Below, one piece after another: positions 9,951-17,383 of a DNA stretch of 30,294 nt (within the stretch, counting starts at the first letter, position 1; each line of letters starts with the position of its first letter). The stretch is from IMG/VR virus record IMGVR_UViG_3300034374_006883, positions 1 through 30,294 of that record; one strand, 5' to 3'. The DNA comes from a virus. The notes under the pieces are model-generated. The model saw only the letters and a program-made list of their open reading frames with translations. It did not search any database and was not told where the DNA came from. The translations under genes were made by a program, and so were the position numbers.

Positions 9951-12722
9951 ATGGCTGGAGAACAAAGAATACAATTAGTAAATGCGATAGCTGTAGCTAG
10001 AGGTTCTCAAGAACCATCTAACTTAGATATTTTCTGGGTAGATGAAAATATAACTGGAGCTTGGTATGAGAAGTTAAAAGCTTTTAATTCAAATAACAAT
10101 TCTTGGGAGTTGGTTAATAGATCTCCAGAAGAAATATTAGATGCTATTAAAACTGTAGATGGTGCTGGATCTGGTTTAGATGCAGATACACTTCAAGGTT
10201 ATACACCAGCTCAATTAATAAGAGCAGGTGGAGGTGGTGGTAGTGTTCCAGCTTTATCTACTGGTCAAGTCTTAGTAGGTCAAGCAGATACTATCGGTAC
10301 GGCTCAATCTCTTGGTGGTATCGCAACTATCCAAGCAGACGGAACGTTAGTGTATGTAAATGGTAGTATAAGTCATACAGGTTTATCAGATATAGGTACT
10401 AACACACACGCTCAGATAGATGCTCATATTTCCAATAATTCTAATCCTCATAGTGTTACTGCTTCGCAAGTGGGGAATACTGTAGCTCAGTGGAATGCAA
10501 ATCAACTTCAAGGTAGCACACTTAATATAGGAACCCCAGGAGTAGGAGAAGACGCCTTTGCTGTTACATGGGATAATACAGCAGGAGAGTTTGTGTTGTC
10601 AGCAGCAGGAGGGGATAGCATATACACAGCTAATGGAACTACACCTTCATCATTGGAGGTTACTGTTACGGATGCTATATCTTTTATAGGTGGTGAAACT
10701 ATCCATAAGGGGTCATCATCAGATGGTGCAGATACGCTATTTGAACTACAAGATAACACGGGGGCTGGTTTATGGGATTGGCGCAATAATGGGGATGTTT
10801 ATTTAGGGAAAAACACAGAAATAAATTTTGGAGCGAATACACTTGATATTGTATCTGATAGGAATGAAATTAAGATGAGTAATATCCAATCGCTTTTTGC
10901 ATACAAGGATAGTGCTGGGGATTATCAGAACTTTATGAATTTGAATGCCAATGATTCTCAATTTTATGTTAATCAAGATTTCGAAATAAGGAATTTAAGT
11001 GGTTCTAATACATCTTTACAGGTAGGTGGGTCATCCACAAATAAATTAATAATACAATCAGCAGGAGTTACTTTAGGAGACCCATCTAATGACGCTATTC
11101 TTTTAAATGCGGGGTCTTACGGATTATTGCGGGATGGTGCGTATAGAATGCGGGTCAATGATAATGAGAGCTTTTTCGGGAATAGAACAATTATATCACG
11201 TACTTATACGGAGTCTTTCATTGGAAGTGAAGATATATCTTTACAAGGGGACACATTGATTGATGGAGCATTGGAGTTGTCAACAACAACCCGCGGGTTT
11301 TTAATGCCACGTGTTACAACGGCTCAAATGAATTTGATTAGTTCGCCAACGACTAATGAAATAGTTTACAACACTGATTTGAACGGATTGTATCGCTATG
11401 ATGGTGCTGCGTGGGTTGCTTTATCTGCTGGCTATGGGATTATTGAGGTTATTCGAGATAGTGATAATGGTGTGCCAAAGTATTTTTCTGACTTGCAAAG
11501 TGCTATTGATTCAACCTTTTCTGTGGGCGAAACCTCAACTGTTACGTTGTTTTCAAATATAGAAATAAATTCTACTATTATTTTAACCAGCAACGTTAAT
11601 GACTCCGATTCAATAACCTTAAACTTGAATGGATTTAAAATTTTTAATCAACAATCAGACACTAGTGGAATTTTAAGTATTTATGGAAGCTGTCCTGATA
11701 CTTATGTTAATGTAATTAATGGGGAATTGGTAAAAATAAATGCCACGGGTGGTAATGCTATTAATATATCTTTACCAAAAAGAGGTGTGTCTTTCAACAA
11801 GGTTAAAATATCTGCTGATAGTGATACTTCTTTGTATGTTTCTAATACTGGTTATGAGTTAGACCTGGGCGGTTCTATAATAGAAAATTTAGGCGGTACT
11901 CAGTGTATTTTTCACACGGGATTAGGCTCTATTACTAATTTCATCGCTAAAGGCACTGCAGCCTTAACAATTAATATAAATCAAGCCACACTAGTAAGTA
12001 ACTTTACCGTAATTAATAGTGGTAGTGGTGCAGCATTATTTGTGCGGAATACCGATATAGTTAAAGACTTTTACGCTTATTCAAACACGGGGTTATGTAT
12101 AGATGCTGGCTCATCTATGACTTTAAAAAACTTTTACGCTTATTCTGAGTTAGGAACAGTTTTAGAAGGAACATCGGTAAGTAACAAAATAATAGATTTT
12201 ACTTTAGAAACGGGCAACTCTAACACTAATACTGTAGTTTGGTCAAGCGGTGCTGGCGAAAGACGATTCTCTTTCGGGAAAATAATAAATAATGGCAGTG
12301 GTATTGGTGTATTTGGTAACAGTGGAACTTTTATGGAGTATGTAACTATGATTCAGAATAATTCATCCTACTGCCTAATATCAAGAGGTAATGAGAGTGC
12401 TTACGAATATTGTAAATTGATAAATAAAGGTGGTAAAACATTAGAGGATGACCAACCATCAGGTGCGGCGTTTAAATTTTGTTCTTTCAGGTCTGAATTT
12501 GATGACCCCGCAGGACATTCAATTTTCTTAAAAAATAATAGTTATGTTTTTGAAAATTGTAGTTTTGAGGTTGTAAATAGCGCCGCTAACTGCATAAATG
12601 CCACAGCTGCAAGAACAACAAGCATTGCTAATTCGACTTTCATCGGAGCAACAACACCAATCAACGCAAACGTAACAGTAACAGCATCAACTGATTTAAG
12701 TAACGGAAATAGACAAATATAA
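9951..12722 (+). CDS. Tail fibre / spike with beta-helix receptor-binding end
   Basis: A 923-residue host-recognition protein. Residues about 153-176 carry the fibre repeat THAQIDAH...NPHSVTASQVG, a signature of many phage fibres. Residues about 448-491 contain the Bacteroidota fibre motif FLMPRVTTAQ...YNTDLNGLYRYDGAAW. From about residue 495 to the end, short beta strands with repeating Asn, Gly and Ser turns suggest a right-handed parallel beta-helix of the pectate-lyase-like type. No C-terminal S74 intramolecular chaperone is visible. Base and codon use shift after about 10740 (more GGG and CGG triplets), which fits modular exchange of the distal part. Whether the beta-helix cleaves polysaccharide or only binds cannot be told. 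Confidence 0.85.
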   Translation: MAGEQRIQLVNAIAVARGSQEPSNLDIFWVDENITGAWYEKLKAFNSNNNSWELVNRSPEEILDAIKTVDGAGSGLDADTLQGYTPAQLIRAGGGGGSVPALSTGQVLVGQADTIGTAQSLGGIATIQADGTLVYVNGSISHTGLSDIGTNTHAQIDAHISNNSNPHSVTASQVGNTVAQWNANQLQGSTLNIGTPGVGEDAFAVTWDNTAGEFVLSAAGGDSIYTANGTTPSSLEVTVTDAISFIGGETIHKGSSSDGADTLFELQDNTGAGLWDWRNNGDVYLGKNTEINFGANTLDIVSDRNEIKMSNIQSLFAYKDSAGDYQNFMNLNANDSQFYVNQDFEIRNLSGSNTSLQVGGSSTNKLIIQSAGVTLGDPSNDAILLNAGSYGLLRDGAYRMRVNDNESFFGNRTIISRTYTESFIGSEDISLQGDTLIDGALELSTTTRGFLMPRVTTAQMNLISSPTTNEIVYNTDLNGLYRYDGAAWVALSAGYGIIEVIRDSDNGVPKYFSDLQSAIDSTFSVGETSTVTLFSNIEINSTIILTSNVNDSDSITLNLNGFKIFNQQSDTSGILSIYGSCPDTYVNVINGELVKINATGGNAINISLPKRGVSFNKVKISADSDTSLYVSNTGYELDLGGSIIENLGGTQCIFHTGLGSITNFIAKGTAALTININQATLVSNFTVINSGSGAALFVRNTDIVKDFYAYSNTGLCIDAGSSMTLKNFYAYSELGTVLEGTSVSNKIIDFTLETGNSNTNTVVWSSGAGERRFSFGKIINNGSGIGVFGNSGTFMEYVTMIQNNSSYCLISRGNESAYEYCKLINKGGKTLEDDQPSGAAFKFCSFRSEFDDPAGHSIFLKNNSYVFENCSFEVVNSAANCINATAARTTSIANSTFIGATTPINANVTVTASTDLSNGNRQI

Positions 12723-12734
12723 AAATTTATAAAA

Positions 12735-13151
12735 ATGAATATAACAACAGATTGGACAGTCGAAGCAGGGGTTAACCCTAATAACGGTTTAAATGTAAGA
12801 TACGTAGTGGACACACCTTGCATTCAAGCACCGCGTCCCGAAATTAAAGAGCCTAAAATTTATGTATCATTAAGAAAGCAAGAATACAACGCTGAAAATG
12901 GTTACATAGATAAGGACACAACGGCAGGCTATAACCTCATTAAAGGTAAAATTAGCACGGATATAAACGGGAATCCTTTACCGTTAAAAGATGCGCAAGG
13001 TAATATCGTTTATGAGGAAGATGGTGTAACACCAAAGCCAAGAAATAATGGTTACGAATATATTATTTATATGCTTGAAAACGGTTTGTTTACAAAGTCA
13101 GTTTTATTAAATGGCGTGGCTGAATGGGCTGGCATTGAACAAGTTTATTGA
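12735..13151 (+). CDS. Hypothetical protein downstream of the fibre
   Basis: A 138-residue, mostly beta and polar protein with no recognised domain. A Pro-rich segment (APRPEIKEPK, about residues 32-41) separates an N-terminal part from a region with Asp/Gly-rich turns. It starts 12 bp after the fibre stop and ends 3 bp before the next gene, so it belongs to the same operon. A fibre-attachment or fibre-assembly protein is plausible from position only. Confidence 0.5.
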   Translation: MNITTDWTVEAGVNPNNGLNVRYVVDTPCIQAPRPEIKEPKIYVSLRKQEYNAENGYIDKDTTAGYNLIKGKISTDINGNPLPLKDAQGNIVYEEDGVTPKPRNNGYEYIIYMLENGLFTKSVLLNGVAEWAGIEQVY

Positions 13152-13154
13152 GAC

Positions 13155-13601
13155 ATGGAAGTACAGCAGAGAGATAGCTTTATTAGAATACACTATAAAG
13201 AAACTATAGTCCCTGTTGCTTATGTTTTAGGATCTAAAGATGATAAGTGTTTTATTACTACTAAAGATTTAAGATTTAACCTAAGTAACGATAAAACATT
13301 CTGGATTCCTAAAGGTTATAGATTTGACGGGGCAAGTGTGCCTCGTTTTCTTTGGTCTCTAATACCAAGAATAGATGATCGTTTATTAGCTGTACTCTTA
13401 CATGATTATATGTACTTCTCGGACTATCTAAGAGATAAACTAACAGACAAAGAAGCTAAGTCCTTTGCTGATAAAGAGATGCTTATATGGCTTAATATTC
13501 AATTACCTAATCAAAAGTTTAAAAACAGATCAATGTATTACGCTGTTAAATATTTAGGTTGGAAAATATTTAATCGGAGAAATACGCAAACGGTAGATTA
13601 A
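13155..13601 (+). CDS. DUF1353 family protein
   Basis: A 148-residue protein. The core FDGASVPRFLWSLIP (about residues 57-71), followed by a conserved HDYMY (about 83-87) and Asp/Lys-rich helices, is the hallmark of DUF1353. This family is frequent in phages next to tail or lysis genes, and its biochemical role is not established. The His and Asp of HDYMY could be catalytic or metal-binding, but that is inference. It sits between fibre-associated genes and the holin. Confidence 0.85.
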   Translation: MEVQQRDSFIRIHYKETIVPVAYVLGSKDDKCFITTKDLRFNLSNDKTFWIPKGYRFDGASVPRFLWSLIPRIDDRLLAVLLHDYMYFSDYLRDKLTDKEAKSFADKEMLIWLNIQLPNQKFKNRSMYYAVKYLGWKIFNRRNTQTVD

Positions 13602-13652
13602 TTGTTACATCACATAGTAAAATATTTTGACAATTCCAAGTTTTTTACTATT

Positions 13653-13676
13653 ATAATAATATAACTATATTATTAT
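13653..13676 (+). promoter_or_regulatory. AU-rich hairpin covering the holin start codon
   Basis: ATAATAATAT (13653-13662) and ATATTATTAT (13667-13676) form a perfect 10-bp stem with an AACT loop. The right arm ends inside the holin ATG at 13675-13677, so the start would be partly paired in mRNA. A weaker 8-bp pair, TAGTAAAA (13615-13622) and TTTTACTA (13643-13650), lies just upstream. The pairing is seen directly; translational control of holin synthesis is inference. Confidence 0.5.
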
Positions 13677-14079
13677 GGAACACATTACGATAGAGAATAA
13701 AAAAATGGATGAATGGTTAATTAAGAAGGCGTTGTTATTATTAGCCTGGATTGCTGCTTATTTCTCCCCTATATCTGAGATATTGATATTTGTTGGTTTT
13801 ATAGTTTTTATAGACACAGCTACGGGGGTTTTAGCATCTAAAAAAGAAGGTACGTTTAAATCTAAAAGATTATTCTCTGTTGTCTACAAAATAATTATTT
13901 ACTTCAGTGCTATAATCATATCTAAATTTATGAGTAGTATATTTGATGTTGAACACATCGCTAAGATAACCGCTTCTTATATTGCTTATGTCGAAATAAC
14001 ATCTATAGATGAAAATAGTGAGAAGCTAATTGGTAGGAGAGTATTCTCTTATTTATTAGATAAGATAAAAAGAAAGTGA
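13675..14079 (+). CDS. Holin of the phage_holin_4 / Bacteroidota type
   Basis: A 134-residue protein that probably forms the membrane lesion releasing the endolysin. It has hydrophobic helices at about residues 17-33, 36-54, 70-88 and a weaker one near 95-106. The second helix ends in DTATGVLASKKEGTFKSKRL, a pattern I recognise from phage_holin_4-family proteins (Asp-x-x-x-Gly, then a basic loop). The C-terminus is basic. It is immediately followed by the endolysin gene. The start at 13675 is embedded in a perfect AU hairpin, suggesting controlled expression. Confidence 0.8.
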   Translation: MEHITIENKKMDEWLIKKALLLLAWIAAYFSPISEILIFVGFIVFIDTATGVLASKKEGTFKSKRLFSVVYKIIIYFSAIIISKFMSSIFDVEHIAKITASYIAYVEITSIDENSEKLIGRRVFSYLLDKIKRK

Positions 14080-14121
14080 TATATTTATAGGTATATTTTA
14101 AAGCTTAAATAAAAAAGTAAA

Positions 14122-14619
14122 ATGAGTAATTTCCAATGGAGCACAAGAAGTAAGGCGGTTTTAGAGACTCTTCACCCTGATTTACAAAAGATAATGAACT
14201 TGGCAATATTAAGAACCAATGTAGATATTGTTCTTGTTGAGGGTGCTAGAACTATAGCCACACAGAGAGATTACTTTAAAGATGGTTTAAGCAAGATTAA
14301 TCCAGATGCTTATGAAAGCGAAGCTGCTTTATGTAAGGTTGCTAAACATATCACTATTACTGAGCATCCGCTTTATGAATACTCAAGAGCTGTTGATTTT
14401 TGCGCTTATGCTTTTTACGAGGGCAAGAACTTAAGCTACGACATGACACACTTAGTGTACATATCTACAGTTATAGAGCAATGCGCTAAGAGTTTATACG
14501 CTAAGGGTGTTATAGATCATTTAATTAGGACTGGGATAAATTGGAATTTGAATGGAATATTAGCTGTAGACCAATCGTTTTTAGATGCTCCTCATGTTGA
14601 ATTATATAAACCAAAATAG
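14122..14619 (+). CDS. M15-family endolysin (peptidoglycan peptidase)
   Basis: A 165-residue protein matching phage L-alanyl-D-glutamate / D-Ala-type M15 peptidases. The N-terminal EGARTIATQ (about 40-48) matches the conserved EG-x-R segment. The zinc-binding pattern appears as H82 in TEHPLYEYSRAVDF, D92 and a C-terminal H158 in DAPHVEL. The segment between H82 and D92 is slightly unusual compared with the common S-x-H-x-x-G-x-A-x-D, having an inserted or altered loop. No signal peptide or cell-wall-binding domain is visible, so it would depend on the holin. It lies between the holin and a small membrane protein. Confidence 0.85.
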   Translation: MSNFQWSTRSKAVLETLHPDLQKIMNLAILRTNVDIVLVEGARTIATQRDYFKDGLSKINPDAYESEAALCKVAKHITITEHPLYEYSRAVDFCAYAFYEGKNLSYDMTHLVYISTVIEQCAKSLYAKGVIDHLIRTGINWNLNGILAVDQSFLDAPHVELYKPK

Positions 14620-14621
14620 AT

Positions 14622-14813
14622 ATGAAAAAGTTAGGTAATTTTTTAAAAGGAATTTTTACTTCTCCTAATACTGGTGATGTAGTAGGTAAGATTAGTGATA
14701 ACAAAACAGTAGGTAATAGAAATAAACTTATCCTTATTGGGTTGGTTGTTTTGCTTATAGCTTTAGGTTTACTGCCAGAGTCTTTTTTAGATAAGGTGTT
14801 AGACTTGTTTTAA
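14622..14813 (+). CDS. Small single-pass membrane protein in the lysis cassette
   Basis: A 63-residue protein with a basic, polar N-terminus, one strong hydrophobic helix at about 35-52 and a short amphipathic tail containing Glu and Asp. It starts 2 bp after the endolysin stop and ends convergently with the HNH gene: the two stop codons overlap within TTAA at 14810-14813. Its place suggests an accessory holin, antiholin or spanin-like component, but no specific family is recognisable. No lipobox is present. Confidence 0.6.
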   Translation: MKKLGNFLKGIFTSPNTGDVVGKISDNKTVGNRNKLILIGLVVLLIALGLLPESFLDKVLDLF

Positions 14814-15130
14814 TCATCACCAAATATTTTAAAATACCTTAAGTAGTTATTCTCCTTAAGGTATTTTTTTTGCTCTGGAGTTAAGTTAAAGTTTCTTATT
14901 TTATCTAAAGTTCCAAACTCCCAGGTTTCGTGACACGGAAGGCATATAACCTTTATGTTGTTTCTATCTAATCTTAACTTAGGTTCTTTACTCTTTGGTA
15001 TTATATGAGACATATAAGATACACTAAGATCTTTACTTAATGGCTTATTACAGTTTTGACAAAACCATTTAGTTTTCTCTTGCCATATCTTCTTAAACAA
15101 CTCTAACTCCCCTGTTGGTTTTCTTTTCAT
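14810..15130 (-). CDS. HNH endonuclease
   Basis: A 106-residue protein. Zinc knuckle pairs C24/C27 and C63/C66 flank the nuclease core. H42 (MSHIIPKS) and N57/N58 (DRNNIKVIC), followed by H67 directly after C66, give the HNH pattern. A free-standing HNH protein of this size may be a homing-type nuclease or a phage packaging/restriction-related nuclease; here it lies at the convergence of the late and early arms, far from visible terminase genes. Its last codons are also a strong terminator stem for the opposite strand. No intron or intein context is visible. Confidence 0.8.
   Translation of the reverse strand: MKRKPTGELELFKKIWQEKTKWFCQNCNKPLSKDLSVSYMSHIIPKSKEPKLRLDRNNIKVICLPCHETWEFGTLDKIRNFNLTPEQKKYLKENNYLRYFKIFGDD
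14831..14871 (+). terminator. Strong terminator for the late arm, inside the HNH gene
   Basis: AAAATACCTTAAG (14831-14843) and CTTAAGGTATTTT (14855-14867) form a perfect 13-bp stem with an 11-nt loop. On the + strand the stem runs into eight T residues (14864-14871). It lies just after the last late gene. On the - strand the T-run is only TTTT, so it may act weakly in that direction too. The stem codes for part of the HNH C-terminus. Confidence 0.85.
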
Positions 15131-15151
15131 CTTCTCTAAATGTGCTATGTT

Positions 15152-15234
15152 CGTTGTGTAATAAATAAGTGTAATTGCAACGCTTCGCGCAGCCGTTCAA
15201 TCTCAATTACAATAACACGTTGTATAAATAATAA
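15152..15234. repeat. Palindromic spacer element A (attC-like)
   Basis: TGTAATTG (15170-15177) pairs with CAATTACA (15204-15211). AACGCTTCGCG lies in the loop at 15179-15189. The stem is flanked by near-identical direct repeats, CGTTGTGTAATAAATAA (15152-15168) and CGTTGTATAAATAATAA (15218-15234). The loop core recurs in element C (28968-28978), and the stem recurs in element B (26571-26619). It fills the gap between the HNH gene and the next small gene. I see no gene in 15131-15234. Confidence 0.6.
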
Positions 15235-15384
15235 CTACTTTCTGTTTGTTAAGTAAATATATCTACCTAACCAGAAAATAGCTAAGGCAATATAAAACCA
15301 AGGAATTATTTTACCTGTACATGTACTTGATAATATTAAACTTCCGTAAATACCTATAAACGCTATTATTCTTTCTTCTTTCAT
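15235..15384 (-). CDS. Small two-helix membrane protein
   Basis: A 49-residue ORF with two hydrophobic segments at about residues 6-20 and 27-43, separated by a short STCTGK loop, and a basic C-terminus. No family is recognised. It lies between palindromic element A and a 73-residue gene, on the same strand and with A/T-rich leader typical of its neighbours. A membrane-acting accessory peptide is plausible but unproven. Confidence 0.5.
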   Translation of the reverse strand: MKEERIIAFIGIYGSLILSSTCTGKIIPWFYIALAIFWLGRYIYLTNRK

Positions 15385-15434
15385 TTTATTAAATTTTTAG
15401 TTTATTAACTTGTTACTATTCATACAACCATACG

Positions 15435-15656
15435 TTATCTACACTTATTATAAGCGTTTACAACATACCGCCTAACTTCTGCATCTGAACAACTATTTCT
15501 AATTCTCTCAATATTTTTATGATTAAATACTTCGTAAACCTTTCTTGTTATTTCAGCGTTCTTGTATTCTGTAATTTTATGCTTTAACTCTTTAGCTAAA
15601 TTTATATCATCTATTTGAGTTAGTAAATCTATTATTTCTTCTTCTATTATTGTCAT
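15435..15656 (-). CDS. Hypothetical helical protein, 73 aa
   Basis: An acidic then basic protein, fully helical in appearance. The N-terminal half is Ile/Glu/Asp-rich, and the C-terminal half is basic with two Cys residues (RNSCSDAEVRRYVVNAYNKC). No recognised domain. It is part of a run of small - strand genes next to the HNH nuclease. Confidence 0.5.
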   Translation of the reverse strand: MTIIEEEIIDLLTQIDDINLAKELKHKITEYKNAEITRKVYEVFNHKNIERIRNSCSDAEVRRYVVNAYNKCR

Positions 15657-15667
15657 CTTTATAAATT

Positions 15668-15817
15668 TTAATAGTAAATATGTTCATTGGCTGTTAAAAA
15701 TAATCTAGGTGCGAATATAACTATAATCTGACAAGAAAAAACCACAAAAGAATTTATCCAATGCCTGTCATTAAATTCATTTATTTTTTCGGTTATTCTG
15801 CCTAGGATTTTAAACAT
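15668..15817 (-). CDS. Small membrane-associated protein, 49 aa
   Basis: It begins MFKILGRI and has one hydrophobic helix at about residues 22-42 (SFVVFSC...IIVIFAP). The neighbouring upstream gene product also begins MFK-x-L (MFKLLDKI), so the two starts may share a leader or a remote duplication. No known family. The start is preceded by an A/T-rich leader (ATGAATAAAAACAAAATATT-type). Confidence 0.45.
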   Translation of the reverse strand: MFKILGRITEKINEFNDRHWINSFVVFSCQIIVIFAPRLFLTANEHIYY

Positions 15818-15841
15818 AATATTTTGTTTTTATTCAGGTCA

Positions 15842-16078
15842 TTATATGCAATCAGACAAATCAACTTCTTTCGGTATATCTTCATCATTATTTATTATTT
15901 CCAAAGCTATACACCTTCTGCATCTACCTTGCCATTTACCTTCTTCATTGTATCCGTACCTGCTCCAAAAACCATTCTGTATATCATGGTCGCTGCAACT
16001 TGTTCTATCGTGAGCTGGTAATATTATATTTAAAAATTCTATTGCTTCCATATTTATTTTATCTAATAATTTAAACAT
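15842..16078 (-). CDS. Small Cys/His-rich phage protein, likely zinc-binding
   Basis: A 78-residue protein. HDRTSCSDHDIQNGFW (about 23-38) and GRCRRCIALEI (about 51-61) give a Cys/His/Asp arrangement seen in short conserved phage proteins: a C-S-D near an Asn-Gly, then R-C-x-R-C. I chose the start at 16078, giving MFKLLDKI, because the longer frame back to 16171 would overlap the end of the upstream gene by 89 bp. Zinc binding is likely from the Cys pair; function is unknown. Confidence 0.55.
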   Translation of the reverse strand: MFKLLDKINMEAIEFLNIILPAHDRTSCSDHDIQNGFWSRYGYNEEGKWQGRCRRCIALEIINNDEDIPKEVDLSDCI

Positions 16079-16082
16079 AACT

Positions 16083-16712
16083 TTAATAACTATAATATTT
16101 AATAAGCCTCCAAAGGGCTGGGTAATCTTGCTTGCAAGTTCTCTTAAAAGATGTTTCAGATTTATAACCAAAACTATCAGATAGATAACTAATCGGTTTA
16201 CCTCTTCTTATCTCCTCTAACGCCTTTTCTCTGTTTCTTCTTAAGTATATACCTAATCTATCAAATCCTTGGTTATACTTTCTGTATTTGTTTCTGTGAG
16301 CCTTAAACTTATCTATACCAGTTAAGTCTTTATATAGGTTGCAAAAGTGGAACGTTGCTGATTTACCATCTATTAAATTACTATTAAATAAAAAGTTTTG
16401 ATTTAAGTAATTCTTATAGCTGTGATATACTGTTTCTCTGTTTCTTCCAACCAGGTTAGATATATACCTATAAAACTTAGATCTTTCTTTTACACTGTCG
16501 TCTAATATTTCAAAAACTAAAGCGTAGTAAACTTCTCTGTGGTGTTGTAGTTTTCTTGCTCTTCCTTCTTCCTTAAGTGTGCTAACATCAAAATAAGATA
16601 ATACTCTTTGATATATCTCATTAATATCAGATGGAATGCTTTTACTTTTCACTTCGTTTATAAACCTAGTTCTGAAGTTATGTGGGATACCCACAAATGT
16701 TTCTACTTTCAT
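16083..16712 (-). CDS. DnaA-domain-IV-like DNA-binding protein (copy 1)
   Basis: A 209-residue protein. Residues about 30-104 follow the C-terminal DNA-binding domain of DnaA: YFDVSTL, then a basic R-A-R-x-x-x-x-x-x-x-x-R, then a helical YYALVFEIL, then VGRNRETVYHSYKNY in the position of the DnaA signature G-R-D-H-T-T-V. There is no AAA+ ATPase domain. The C-terminus (about 165-209) holds another HTH-like segment (ISYLSDSFGYKSETSFKR). A second protein of the same architecture is encoded at 27912-28556. Roles could include replication initiation, DnaA mimicry or transcription control. The domain call is by visible motif; function is inference. Confidence 0.7.
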   Translation of the reverse strand: MKVETFVGIPHNFRTRFINEVKSKSIPSDINEIYQRVLSYFDVSTLKEEGRARKLQHHREVYYALVFEILDDSVKERSKFYRYISNLVGRNRETVYHSYKNYLNQNFLFNSNLIDGKSATFHFCNLYKDLTGIDKFKAHRNKYRKYNQGFDRLGIYLRRNREKALEEIRRGKPISYLSDSFGYKSETSFKRTCKQDYPALWRLIKYYSY

Positions 16713-16730
16713 TGCTTACGATTTAATTAT

Positions 16731-16934
16731 TTAAACTAAAGATATAGGTTCTTCTGGTAACTCCCACCAGTAATCTACATCTTCAAAATCAAAAGTAGAT
16801 TCATCTGCTACCCAGCAAGAATCTCCTAATCTTTCATCTTTAAATAAGAAAGCAACTACAAAGTTTGATCCATCCCAAATCAAAACCTCTTGGAATAATT
16901 CAGGTAATTTTTCTTCTGTTTTAAATCTTTTCAT
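16731..16934 (-). CDS. DUF551-like small protein
   Basis: A 67-residue acidic protein. EEKLPELFQEVLIWDGSNF near the start and a terminal W-W-x-L-P-E-E-P match the short DUF551 pattern (E-x-L-P-x-x-x-x-x-V-L-V-W-D-G ... W-x-x-L-P-x-P-P), common in phages with unknown function. The length is also typical. It lies between the DnaA-like gene and two small overlapping genes. Confidence 0.65.
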   Translation of the reverse strand: MKRFKTEEKLPELFQEVLIWDGSNFVVAFLFKDERLGDSCWVADESTFDFEDVDYWWELPEEPISLV

Positions 16935-16977
16935 TTGTTGAGTTTTTCATTACGTACTCACAAATATATAAAAATAT

Positions 16978-17205
16978 TTAAAACATTTCACTTTTATGAT
17001 CTGGATTTTTTAAAAAAGTTTTATCATCGTTAACTAGCGATACTTTTACATTTCTAAATAAGTGATATGTATGACCATCGTGAGGCTCTTTAAAGCACTT
17101 AGCGAAGTTATCGCATTTAGATTCGATAATAAATGTGCTACCTTGGTGCTTAAATTTAGATTTAGCTGGTAAATCTATAACCTTAGTTTTATTCGTTTGT
17201 TCCAT
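16978..17205 (-). CDS. Hypothetical protein, 75 aa
   Basis: A Lys-rich protein with a central beta-like segment (FKHQGSTFIIESKCDN), two Cys and several His. No known domain. Its start overlaps the end of the 17189-17383 gene by 17 bp, indicating translational coupling in one operon. Confidence 0.5.
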   Translation of the reverse strand: MEQTNKTKVIDLPAKSKFKHQGSTFIIESKCDNFAKCFKEPHDGHTYHLFRNVKVSLVNDDKTFLKNPDHKSEMF

Positions 17206-17383
17206 TGTTATAATATTTTTTAGCGTGAAAATAAGCTTTATCTACTTTTCCAGAATATATATCCATCATTAAAGGTTGCACATTTACCTTAACACCCTTC
17301 TTTGCTTTTATATACTGAGCTATAACATAAGACATCTCCCTAACAGAAGGTGATGCTTTTTTAATTATTTGATTTATATCCAT
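17189..17383 (-). CDS. Hypothetical protein, 64 aa
   Basis: A basic, mostly helical protein with no recognised domain. Its ATG shares a base with the TAA stop of the metallophosphoesterase gene (TAATG at 17381-17385), so it is translated as part of that operon. It could be a small partner of the phosphoesterase, judged only from coupling. Confidence 0.5.
   Translation of the reverse strand: MDINQIIKKASPSVREMSYVIAQYIKAKKGVKVNVQPLMMDIYSGKVDKAYFHAKKYYNNGTNE

Noticed and set aside
15169-15211. Possible tRNA (GTTCAATC-like T-loop in element A)
   Set aside because: No cloverleaf: the T stem does not pair and the length is too short.
15824-16021. 65-codon + strand frame
   Set aside because: Antisense to the well-supported small Cys/His-rich gene and rich in Phe/Ile/Tyr as shadows are.
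16079-16171. Longer start for the Cys/His-rich gene
   Set aside because: The added residues overlap the DnaA-like gene by 89 bp and look unlike a protein terminus; the ATG at 16078 has a normal A/T-rich leader and leaves a 4-bp gap.
16961-16968. Bacteroidota-type -7 promoter element (TATATTTG on the - strand)
   Set aside because: No matching -33 TTTG at the right distance; such matches are frequent in AT-rich DNA.
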